From: Anagrus nilaparvatae | Taxonomy: Eukaryota; Arthropoda; Insecta; Hymenoptera; Mymaridae | Assembly: GCA_022575985.1 (NCBI GenBank) | Contig: JAKSXM010000014.1 | Coordinates: 25,916,001-25,980,000 of the forward strand | DNA: 64,000 nucleotides | Direction: 5' to 3' | Part shown: piece by piece, positions 51,017-61,315 of the stretch | Layout: the number at the start of each line of letters is the position of its first letter | How positions within the stretch are numbered: the stretch's first letter is position 1 | The notes under the pieces: generated by a model | Told to the model about the DNA's origin: nothing | Database searches by the model: none | What the model saw: the letters and a program-made list of their open reading frames with translations, nothing else | Translations under genes and position numbers: made by a program

Positions 51017-54000
51017 TAAGGGTAGATTTAAATGAAGTGAGGGCGAGTTGTATGGTCGGGTCTTCAAAACTGCCCCAAAGTGTTTTTTTCTGATAGTACT
51101 ACCAAAAATAAGTCACCAGCCAAATTTTTAGCCTCCCAGAGCGAAATCTCGATTTTTGGCAGCCATTTTAGTGTTTTTGACTGTCGTAAGAAATGTAAGA
51201 AAAATGAGTCATAAAATTAGCATGAAAAATTTTTTCCTTTTAGGTCCGGATAGGAAATTTCCCTGGCTATCCGATTCCAGGGTTAACAATTTTTTTTGAG
51301 TAGCGCATGCGCGAGGAATCGCTAAGATAGGCTGTTTTTTTTCAAAAGTCGATTTCTGAAATGCCTATTAGTGAAAAATCTTGTAACCAGGCTTAAAATT
51401 TTCCTTAAACTTTATATTTTTTGGCGAAAAAAAAATTTCGATAGGACACTGCTTTTTGGGAGCTCTAGATAAAAAAAATAGCAGGTTTCAAAACCTCATT
51501 TTTTACAAATTTCAAATTTCCCGCCAAGTCACGTGACTTGCCCTTTACGGCTGCCCTTTAAGCGTAAGTTTTTAGGAACATATTACTAAAAAACATAATA
51601 TTTATTGAAATTACTTAATCCGTATCCTTAAAAACCTGAAAATTTTTAATTCCAATTGAATACAACGTAATTAACATGCTTGCCCATCAGGGCTGCCCTT
51701 TATGTTCATGTAAATATATACATATGCATTAAAAACATAATTATTAATAAATTTTGCATTTGAGCCTCTAAAACACCACAGAATTTCATTTTTCATTGAA
51801 TATTATAAAAATTACATTTTTCATCTTATAGAACTACCCTTTTTGACCCTTATTTATTGATTATTTTTGTATTTTAATAGTTACGAAGTAAGTTTTTTAG
51901 TTTAAATTAATATCAGTACCCTCAGTAATTAATTTAAATTGCTTTTTAGTTGATTTTAATAATTTAATTTATTGCTACTGATTTTTGACCCTTTTTTACC
52001 CTTTGAGGGTTAAATTTAAAAGACCAAGCACTAGCATTTTTTGCGTTTGAACTAGACTTCCTTACGAACAATTTCCGCTTTAAAAAATGAAAATCGACCC
52101 AGTTGCCCGCAATCCAGAGGTATTAGAAAAATCTAGTTTCAGGTGCTATATTATAGGTAAAGTATAAATTTTATTTAAAAAAAAAAATTTATGAAAATAA
52201 ATATTCATTAAATATTTTTTTATTTAAGAATTTGTAAACTATATTTATATATGTACGTAATTAAATAATTAAATATTATAAATAATTGATATTTCTTCGA
52301 AAAAATATAATATGCTTTAATATATTGAGTATTTCATGTTAATTTTTAATTCATGTTTATAATATTTTTATGCATCAGAGTTTTTAAGATAGTGCTTTTT
52401 AAAAAATGTGTCCAAATAATAATATATATAAAAGCTTTAATTTTTATAGAATTTTGAATCTAAAAATCATTTTCGGTATAAAACGCATTAGAATTTCAAT
52501 TATGTATTCAATTTCAACCAAATACCCTTCAGAAAATATAGATGAAGGGTGGAACATATAAAATCAATTGATTTTAGGCCTACTTCGTGAGCAAAACGTG
52601 CCACTTTGATAAAATTACTTATAAAATATTCATTTCAGGTGTTAATTTTGAACCATGTGATTTGGACCATTTTTTAATTTTTCAAAATAGGACTTTAACT
52701 CCTTTGTTTTTGAATATTTAAACCTGAATATACTTTCTGAAGACTGAATTGCAGACTTAAATATGTATATTGTTATACGCTTGATGTTACTTATAAATTT
52801 TTTTAAAAATAATATTGTCAATTTCAGGCAAAAAAAATATTTAATTTTAAATTTACTTCTAATTTAATTTTTATTTCTTATATTTAATTTAATTATATTC
52901 AGTTACATGCTCACAGATGGATTTTATTCATTTCTGCATGGTACATACTTTATAAAACTTTGTAATGAAAATTTATTTACTGAATAAAATAAATAAATAA
53001 ATAAAAGAAAAGAATGTTTATCGTCATTTTTCTATTACCTATGTGAACATATAACTTGTAAATGATAATTAATGTTAATAATTTTAGTTCTGAAGAGGCC
53101 TGGAAACAGTCGAAACGTTAACCATAATAATTATATAAATAAAAGAAAATATATTATTTGCCTGAAATTCGCAGGCTTAAATTACACAGGCACACAAAAA
53201 AAAAAAAAGTCATGTACCAGAAGGTAGACCCCATGGACTGGGGGTTTTTGGTGGTGCTAAAACCGAAAATGGCCATAGAAATGCGATTTAACTAGCCAAT
53301 TTGCCCCCAGCGCCCCCATGTGCCCCCCCAAGGAGGTGAAAAAATTTTTCTTTTCGAAAAATGAAAATTGTACTATATACTTATGTTTTTTGGGTCGCTG
53401 GTACCAAATATGTATATAAAAAATGTTTTTAGCCAACACTTGGCCCTGTAGACCACTTGAGCCCCTCCCCCCCCCCAAACGGGTTAAAAATATTTTTCTT
53501 AAGAAACCTAAAAGTCAAAGTGTTTTCTTATATTTGCTGAGACGCTGAAACTAAAGATGAATATAAAAAATATGTTTAACCAACGCTTGGCCCTCCAGAA
53601 CACCCCAGTGCTCCCATTCACCCCCCCCCCCTCCCAAACGGGTTAAAAATGTTTTTCTTAAGAAAAATAAAATTCAAAGTGTTTTCTTATATTTGTTGAG
53701 ACGCTGAAACCAAAGGTGAATATAGAAAATGTGTTTAACCAATGCTTGGCCCTCCAGAACACCCCAGTGCTCCCATTCACCCCCCCCCCCTCCCCTAAAC
53801 GGGTTAAAAATGTTTTTCTTAAGAAAATTAAAATTCAAAATGTTTTCTTATATTTGTTTAGATGCTGAAACCTAAAATGAATGTAAAAAATGTGTTTAAA
53901 CAATGCTTGGCCCTCCAGAACACCCCAGTGCTCCCATTCACCCCCCCCCCCCCCTCCCAAAAGGGTTAAAAATGTTTTTCTTAAGAAAAATAAAATTCAA

Positions 54001-57000
54001 AGTGTTTTCTTATATTTGTTAAGACGCTGAAACCAAAGGTGAATTTAGAAAATGTGTTTAACCAATGCTTGGCCCTCCAGAACACGCCAATTCCCCCATT
54101 CACCCTCTCTCCCCAAACGGGTTAAAAATGTTTTTCTTAAGAAAATTAAAATTCAATGTGTTTTCTTATATTCGTTGAGACGCTGAAACCAAAAATGAAT
54201 GTAAAAAATAATTTCTACTTTAAGTAGAAACATTTAGCCCGGTAAAACATTTTGACTATTAATTTTCTAAAAAAAAACATTTTTAACCCGTTGGGGGGGG
54301 GGGGGGTGAATAAGGGCACTGGGATGTTCTGGAGGGCCAAACACATTTTTTACATTTATTTTAGCTTTCAGCGTCTCAACGAATATAAGAAAACACTTTG
54401 AATTTTAATTTTCTTAAGAAAAACATTTTTAACCCGTTTGGGAGGGGGTGGGTGAATGGGAGCACTGGAGTTTTCTGGAGGGCCATGCGTTGGTTAAACA
54501 TATTTTTTATATTCATCTTTAGTTTCAGCGTCTCAGCAAATATAAGAAAACACTTTGACTTTTAGGTTTCTTAAGAAAAATATTTTTAACCCGTTTGGGG
54601 GGGGGTGAATGGGGGGGGGACTCAAGTGGTCTACAGGGCTAAGTGTTGGCTAAAAACATTTTTTATATACATATTTGGTATCAGCGACCCAAAAAACATA
54701 AGTATATAGTACAATTTTCATTTTTCGAAAAGAAAAATTTTTTCACCTCCTTGGGGGGGGCACATGGGGGCGCTGGGGGCGCTGGGGGCAAATTGGCTAG
54801 TTAAATCGCATTTCTATGGCCATATTCGGTTTTAGGACCACCGAAAACCCCCAGTCCATGGGGTCTACCTTCTGGTACATGACTTTTTTTTTTTGTGTGC
54901 CTGTGTTATTGACTATAAAACTAAATTACTGATAAGTTTCAAGTTCTACATTCAAATTCTAATAAAAATCAAAGTATTTAAGTTGTACATTTTTTCTGCA
55001 TAAATTATTTATTTTTAATAATCCACTAATTTCTATTTTTCAAGTTAAATTATATTTTAAAGTATTAGCATTTTATTTGAAAATTCGACAAAGAAATTTT
55101 TTTAACATTGAATGCTGCATATGCATTAATACATAATAGAAATTGTAATTAAATACAATATTTATGCGATTAAATATATAAAATTATTCATTAAAATTTA
55201 AATAAAATGTAAATAAAATAAATACCAATTAATTTCATCGCATTGAAAAACAAATTTTTTTTAAATATTATTTTTTAAATAGTTATTTACTATTTATAAA
55301 TTATAAAAAAATTTTTTAAAAATATTGATAAAAAAAATTTAATAATAACACGTAATGTAACATACGTGATTAAAATAATAAATATAAAGTTGAAAATTTT
55401 TTTTTTTCTTATATTTTTAAAGGTAATTAACTTATTATTCACAATTTTTTATAATAAATTTATTTATAAGAAGCAACGCTTGAAATAAAACGTTGTATAA
55501 AAAAGTATTTTATTTAATCCTCTATATATCTGTACTTTAATTGATAGTTTGAAAATGTATAATAAACAAAGTCACGCATATTAATTCATGTAATTTTTAT
55601 ATTCATGAGTAATAAATTGTGGTTTTTTACATTTACAAGGAAAGTCCAGGATCTTTGGATTATTTGTATTTTCAGGGTAAAATATGGTATTGAAGAAAAA
55701 ATACTTGGTTATTTGGTTTGGTGACATTATTTTTGCTGTAAACCGATTTTAAATTTTATACTATTCCGAGGAATCCGAATTTATGGTCAGATTTATATTT
55801 GGTCAAGTGACTCGGCGGGAAATTCAAAAATTTGAAAAATGAGTAGTTTGAGAAATATCTTTAAGAATTATGTTTTGCCCTTAGCTTCGCCTCGGATGAA
55901 AATTTGTCGATTCCCGGTCATTCCCCCGAATACCAATCCCCGAATGGACATTTCCCCGACGACCATTTCCCCTATGGCCATTTCCCCGAAGCCGATACCC
56001 CGAATATCTATTTACCCGTAAGCCATACCCCCGAAAAAATTTTACCCGAAAAACCACAGAAACCCATTTCCCCGAAAATAAAAACAAGAAAAAATCAAAA
56101 TTTATTTAAACAGTATAATTTTCAATAGAAAAAATAACTCCAGCGAAGGCTGGCATACAAGGTTTCGATTATTAGTTGGAAAAAATCAGAGTATAGTAAA
56201 GTACTTTACTATACTCTGAAAAAAATCATCCCGACATATTTACCGCTGTTCAAGAATTCAAAAAAGAACAAGGAGATACAGAGATTCAAGTACTTGAGCT
56301 ATCACTGGGTAGAAAAGTGAGAAATTCACCTAAAAAAAAAGTGGCTGGATACTCAAAATAGAATAAAGAGAATTGTGGAATCTTACGAAAATTATGGGGT
56401 TGCTAGTTATAAAGATTACCTGAATGCTATTGGTTACAATATTTCGATGTAAATGTTAATAATTTTAAAAAAAATTGTAAATAAAGTATAATAATTATTG
56501 AAATTTAAAAATGAAAGTATAATATATAATGTCATTTATTATTTTCGGGTAAAACGTTTTCGGGAAAAAGATTTTCGGGTATTAGGTTTCTCGGGGAACT
56601 GTCCGTTTTTTAAATTCGGGAAAATGGACGTAGGGGAAAAAGTCATCGGGAAAATGTCCATTCGGGGATTGGTATTCGGGGGAATGGGCGGGAACGGACA
56701 ATTTAAATGCGTTCTGGGCAGGTTCTGGGGCATTCCTTACTCTTACGACCGAGGATAAAAATACTCTGTTTTCACAAAATTGCTTAAAAAAAAATACGAA
56801 AAGTAAAATGTAAAGAGTAATTTATTCTGGGGACTTCGTACGTACAAACTTTCTTCCAAATTTTTCAAGAATTTCCCCGAGTATTAAAAAAAAAAATTAA
56901 TTTTAGTAAAATTTTCTAAAAATTTGAAATACAATTCAAAAAAACAAGAACCATATTTAAAACAGCCTTCAAGAAAAAACTATAATTACATCAGACTATT

Positions 57001-60000
57001 TGCTCTAAATAAACCAATAATGCCTATATCAACATCAAGGATTTCTCAAAACTATAACACGAAGTTCTATAATAATCCAAATTACCTGAACTCTCCTTAT
57101 TAAGATAAACATCATTTAAAACTGCCAACAAAAGAAAAAACACCATTAAATATAATATAAAAAGTCAATAATCCCTAAAATTAATAAGGAAGTACATTAT
57201 ATTTATAAAATAATAATAAAAAAAATTAGAATTTATAAAAAATATTTATAATAGCATGTAATGAAAATTGTGTAACAATACATTATAACGAATTATCAAA
57301 TCTCTCTCTGTAAGAACCAAATTGTGAAAGTTTCTCTTTTTTTAGCCTAGAACGAAGCTAAACAATTCATGTGTTATATTGCATAATTCTATTATAAATT
57401 AAATAAACATTTTATCATTAATTATAGATGAATATAAATATATTTTTTTATTTTATTCCAAACTTGTGTTTATGTATAAAATATATATTACTATAAATAG
57501 TTATGTTCTCATGGAAAAATCAAGTCAAGCGTTAGAAAAGAAAAATTTATATATAAGAGATAACGGTAAATTGAAATAAAAAAAAATTATGTCGTCTTTT
57601 CTATTTTATACTTATTGCTATTTTTTTTCTCTACTTTGTTTAGTTGCATTATGTTAATTATTGTAGAAAAATATTGTAAATTAACTTATTAAAGATAATT
57701 ATGTTTGTGTTGTAGATTAAGTAGAACACGTTTACAGTGTAAATAAATTTTATTTATAAAGTTTTAATCGATTTTAATTGTTTAATTTTCATTTGTTATT
57801 ACGTTTTTTTGTTAATTTTTATGTCAGTTACACTCCTATAATTTTTTAATCGAAAATTTGATATTTACTGTGTTTTTAGAGATAAAAATATGTAACAGAT
57901 GTATTTTGCTTGATGTTATAAGTCATCTTTGTGTTATTACACCTGCATTTAAATTGCAGCTGAGTGCATACTCAAATTTCATGAGAGATTTTTTTTAAAG
58001 AGTCACGATTCAAAGTAAAAGATGTGTCTTTATTTTTAGTATGAGATTCTCTGAAAAATAAACATTTTTTTATCTTTTGTTTAAATTTTGTTTATTTGTA
58101 ACATATATGAGTCAAAATATGAATAAAAGATGTAGGGAAATGTTTTTCTCTTAGATTTACAGTTTTTGAATAAAGTGAGTCTTAGAAGAATAGACTAAAA
58201 AACCGTTTGATAAGATAAATTAATTTTTTAATTTAAATAAATGTAAGTCATGAGAAAAAATATTGCAACAGAAAATTTGCATTAAGAATAAAGGTATCAT
58301 GAGTGTTTTTATCTTACTTCAGAGGAAATTCTGGTGCACGTTATTACTGTAGTTTTATAAGACTAGTGATAAGAGTCTAAGTTTTATAATTTTTTTTTTT
58401 GACAAATAGTTGTAGGTTTATGTTTTGACTTTTATAGATTCTAAGAAGTATATATTTGATTTTATAAACTTAAAAAATAGTAATTTTTTGAGGGCTGCTA
58501 TAAAAAATGTCAAGAACCCTAGAACTTTTATGGGTATTTCATAAAAAGATCCAAAAATTTCCAGAAAACCATTAAAAATTTCAAAAAAGCCCAAGCACAT
58601 TCAATAACTTGAAAATTTTTGAAACTTTTTAATAAACTATTTTTGAAAGTTTAAAAAAACTCTGACATCAAATTTTCTATTAAGATTTGAAGAAAGGTAA
58701 CAGGAAATTGCTTCTATAAACTAAAACTGAGATTTAAAAAAATAATAAATCTTAATCTAGATTAAAAATTATTAATGATTATACAATAAATAAATAATGT
58801 AAGTCATAAACATCAATATTGAATCATCATTTCCTGTTTTATAAAAAAAAAAATAAATTACTCATAAATTTTGTTTAAAAATTCCTATATAATTCAAAAT
58901 TGTATTACATTTTTTAAGATTTTTTTTATATAATAAAAGTTATTATGATTTTTTCTTGAATTTTTGCATATTGCATAAATCAAAAGTCCAAATTTTATAT
59001 TTTTTTCCACACGCATTAAAAAATGTGCAATTATAAGTATAAATCATACGATCAATTTCTTTTTTTTTTTTTAGACATTTTAAAAACTTTCATTTTAAGA
59101 CATTTTTATGTACTCTTTTTTTATATTTATGTGATTATAAAGAAAACAATAATTATCACATAAAAATAAAAACAATTTACGGAGGCTTTCTATAAAACTA
59201 TGTCTCAATTGCATAAGGTTCTCGTACCAGTACATGAACGTTCACCAGCTGATCACCAGTACCTAAACGATCGTTCAGGATTTGATTTTTTTCATATTAT
59301 TTGTTAATTTTGAATTTAAAAAATGGATAATTATTGAAGCTAAAAGATCGCTGCATAATTAAAAAAAAAAAATTAATCGGTTATCTTGAAAACTAACAGA
59401 AAAACAAAGAATTAAAAATTTTAGGTCGCTCAGGTACTGGAGCATTTTCTTATACACGCTTTTCCCATGTAAAATTCTGCTATTCATGCACTGATGAAAA
59501 AAACATGTCATATCAATGACACAAAATAAAATGCTAACATAGGGTTGTTCCAAGAAAAAAATCCAAATAATTCTATTTGGTAGGTTTTGTAGTTTTTATA
59601 AAAATATTAGACACATATTTTTTTATTTTTTATTCAAACAATTTTTAACCGGTGAAATAAAGAGTTAAATAAATTGCGCGTGACTTAATAATCCAGATTC
59701 CCTATACTTTTAACATTGCATTTCGTGGACTGTCACGTCTAAGTTCCTCCACTATCAGTATTTTAGCTACTTTAATTAGTAGTTACTCCGTCATTTTTAT
59801 GAAAAATAAAAAAATACGTGTTGAATATTTTTTTTAATATCTTCAGAATATCAAGAAATCTCGATGGCCTTAGACAACCCTATTAGCACAAAATATTTGT
59901 AACAATATATTAGTAAGGGTTCAAAGTAACCATTAAAAACAAAATTTTTACTACAAATAAGATTATTTATTAAATATTTTAATGAAGGAAAATCCTAAAC

Positions 60001-61315
60001 CGTTCATGTACTGGTACGATTACCTTATGTATAAAATATATATTAATGAGGATATTGTTGTAAATTTTTGTTTAATTATTGGCTGTCTAATAAATCGATA
60101 TCTGGAAAATGTCAGCTCGTAAAATAACTTTCAAATAGTTTAACTAATAATTTGGAATGAATTCCGAATCTTAGTAATTTTGGTTGCTTACTTTAATATA
60201 GCTTTTCGTAAACCAAGGGACAAAATATAGGTTTTGACCTTGCATGCATGCAATTCTTCTGACAAATTAGTGCACACAGCGTGTAAAGGTCGAAACCTTT
60301 ATTTTACATCGTGATTTAAAACTTGGATTTTTATCCAGAGCGATAAAAATAAACATCCGCGCCAGGTAGAACACCTGTCTTGATGCAAGTGATAAAATAA
60401 TTTTGTAAGCTTGTGATTGAATAAAGTTATTAGTTTATCTTAATATTTTAATTTATATAAGAAATTATTGGTCTTTAAAAATTTTGGCTTTTGCGGAAAG
60501 ACCGAGTAATAAATTTGAAATGAATCATGATTGATACATGTTGCACATTCCTAGGTACCAAAATTGGCTATTTGTAAAAAAACTAAATTTTTTGTAATCT
60601 CATTTAATCTTTTTTAACCACGACCAAATTTTATCTAAAAATTAATGGTAGCACAAAATAAAAACCAAAATTTAAAAATTAAAATTAGAAATTCGCCTTT
60701 TTTGGTCATATTAATACTTTCAAAAATAAATTCACGTTACAAAATAAAGTTCAACCTAATATAAAAATTCTCTCCTTTGTAAATAAAAAAATAAAACATT
60801 TTTTCCCAAAGAATTAAACAAAACAAAGACACAAACAGAAAAAAATGTTATTGTTTTAAACATATAAAAAAATTGAAATGATAAAATAAAAAATTCTTAC
60901 CAGAAATAATTTGTAACCAAGCACAAAAATAAAAAATCGATGTACTTTTACAAAAAAAGAAAAACATCATTGACAATATTGATAACAGAGCAAATAATAC
61001 AGCAATGCCAATTAATATAGTACTTGATTTAAATGGTATATTAATATTTGATGAAAAATCATCTAATCTTCCTTCACAATTATTATCATTGTTGATATCA
61101 TTAATATTATTACTACATTTTAACCATAAACCAAATCTACCAGGATTTTCATGTTCTAAATCACCTAACCATTCTGGTGTTACGAATGCAACTAAACCAA
61201 TAATTGCATAACATATGCTAAATATACCCCATAATACACCAATTGCTCGAGAATTACGTATGTAATTTGATGCATACATATGACTTGAATCAACGTATTC
61301 AACTTTTGAGCCCAT
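47389..61315 (-). CDS. LHFPL-family tetraspan membrane protein, complete CDS
   Basis: Four minus-strand exons join in phase: 61315-60901, 49022-48935, 48859-48705 and 47621-47389. They total 297 codons including the stop, 296 residues, all GT/AG. Four membrane segments lie at about residues 24-46, 98-121, 125-150 and 176-205. The first extracellular loop has the claudin-superfamily pattern: W49, G62-L63-W64, C67 and C80. RNSRAIGVLW near the N-terminus and a YPLGWDS segment with nearby VRTVCG after the third membrane segment are typical of the LHFPL3/4/5 branch (Drosophila Tmhs group). Relatives act as auxiliary subunits of mechanotransduction channels or inhibitory receptors in vertebrates; the insect role is not inferable here. 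The Ser/His-rich cytoplasmic tail (about 220-296) is specific to the last exon. Confidence 0.9.
47622..48704 (-). other. LHFPL intron 3 (1.08 kb) with repeat-like insert
   Basis: Much longer than intron 2 (75 bp). 47690-48600 is less AT-rich and has repeat-like character, with no recognisable coding sequence or clear terminal repeats. It may be an unclassified insertion. Confidence 0.4.
48705..48859 (-). CDS. LHFPL gene exon 3 (fourth membrane segment)
   Basis: Encodes YNPGACAIRWAVPLAAIAAL and the Ala/Leu-rich fourth membrane helix, then ASRHVKLQPEPFNNGSLYK. Acceptor ttttttcag and donor G|gtatat, phase 1 out. Confidence 0.88.
48935..49022 (-). CDS. LHFPL gene exon 2
   Basis: Acceptor ttatttcag; encodes AICMAVGVCVYPLGWDSLEV and RTVCGASAAK. 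It finishes the third membrane segment and the second loop, with donor AA|gtaata. Confidence 0.88.
51490..51545 (-). repeat. short inverted copy pair, left member
   Basis: The reverse complement (aagtcacgtgacttggcggg then aaattt...aaaaaatgag) matches 55800-55850 in direct orientation with a few differences. Confidence 0.6.
53089..53125 (+). other. ctgaagagg...gtcgaaacgtt stem-loop motif
   Basis: ctgaagaggcctggaaac followed by agtcgaaacgttaac. The arrangement CTGA-GA / short stem / GAAACGTT resembles sequences near the 3' ends of some arthropod retroelements and, loosely, hammerhead-ribozyme cores. Here the conserved CTGATGA reads CTGAAGA, so ribozyme activity is not supported. Confidence 0.3.
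53185..54905. repeat. 1.72-kb foldback element with internal ~160-bp tandem repeats
   Basis: Termini CACAGGCACACAAAAA and inverse, flanked by TTA on both sides (53182-53184 and 54906-54908), consistent with a 3-bp target duplication. The first ~280 bp and last ~280 bp are near-identical inverse copies containing gacccc, catggactggggg, and C- or G-runs. Inside the left arm about five units of ~160 bp (landmark acgggttaaaaatgtttttc) recur at about 53476, 53636, 53798, 53958 and 54115. About three inverted units lie in the right arm (54280-54620). The unequal unit number shows expansion or contraction. No transposase. Confidence 0.88.
55800..55850 (+). repeat. short inverted copy pair, right member
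   Basis: ggtcaagtgactcggcggga followed by aattcaaaaatttgaaaaatgagtag corresponds to the reverse complement of 51490-51545. Confidence 0.6.
56186..56219. repeat. 34-bp perfect palindrome
   Basis: tcagagtatagtaaagt is immediately followed by its exact inverse, with no loop, inside the MULE remnant and just before its coding part. Confidence 0.9.
56227..56451 (+). pseudogene. MULE-type transposase C-terminal fragment, frameshifted
   Basis: The first frame reads NHPDIFTAVQEFKKEQGDTE, then IQVLELSLGRKVRNSPKKK. After a one-base shift in an A9 run (56332-56340), the next frame reads WLDTQNRIKRIVESYENYG followed by VASYKDYLNAIGYNISM and a stop at 56451. The HPxxxxxxxxxxKEQxxTE block followed by a basic stretch and a terminal YxDYLxxIxxNI block is what I know from the ends of MULE transposases of insects (often with FLYWCH zinc fingers). 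The catalytic DDE region and zinc finger are gone. AT-biased codon use shows age. Confidence 0.65.
59212..60029. mobile_element. 818-bp DNA element with ~30-bp TIRs
   Basis: Left end cataaggttctcgtaccagt then acatgaacgtt; right end is its inverse with three differences. The left end also has a second internal variant (ccagtacctaaacgatcgtt). The interior is AT-rich and lacks a transposase frame, so it is non-autonomous. The superfamily is unknown and no target duplication was recognised. Confidence 0.75.
60901..61315 (-). CDS. LHFPL gene exon 1 (membrane segments 1-2)
   Basis: Starts at ATG 61315, directly after an acceptor-like ttttttttag|AA, so an upstream 5' UTR exon outside or further right is likely. 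Encodes the N-terminus (MGSKVEYVDSSHMYASNYIR), the first membrane segment, the W-GLW-C-C loop, the second membrane segment and the start of the third. Donor ATTTCTG|gtaaga at 60901/60900. Confidence 0.9.

Larger units (their letters stand above)
55880..56765. mobile_element. deleted Mutator-like (MULE) element with TTTCCCCGAA-repeat TIRs
   Basis: The left TIR (to about 56075) and right TIR (about 56540-56700) are inverse copies built from variants of the ten-base unit TTTCCCCGAA (for example gaataccaatccccgaatgg). They make proline/histidine- or glycine-rich frames that are not genes. Between them, 56227-56451 encodes a broken transposase C-terminus on the plus strand. The outermost ends are uncertain: a weak shared cctcgg near 55888 and 56749 may mark them. 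Confidence 0.7.
49023..60900 (-). other. LHFPL intron 1, 11.9 kb, repeat-filled
   Basis: Donor G|gtaaga at 60900 and acceptor at 49023. It holds the foldback at 53185-54905, the MULE remnant at about 55880-56765 and the TIR element at 59212-60029. 49680-52140 is GC-richer than its flanks and carries C/G homopolymers (49816-49832, 50965-50976), but shows no gene. 57000-59200 is plain AT-rich DNA. Confidence 0.7.

Noticed and set aside
53257..53478. 73-codon Gly-rich minus frame
   Set aside because: Created by C-runs in the foldback arm.
55839..56128. Pro/His-rich frames (plus) and Gly/Arg-rich frames (minus)
   Set aside because: They are readings of the TTTCCCCGAA decamer arrays in the MULE TIRs, open on both strands for that reason; no start context or family.
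56498..56758. 86-codon plus frame and its minus shadow
   Set aside because: Right TIR of the MULE remnant read through; same decamer repeat.
60222..60305. Short hairpin (aaaatataggttttgacctt and inverse)
   Set aside because: Real but only ~20-bp arms with mismatches; too weak to call an element.
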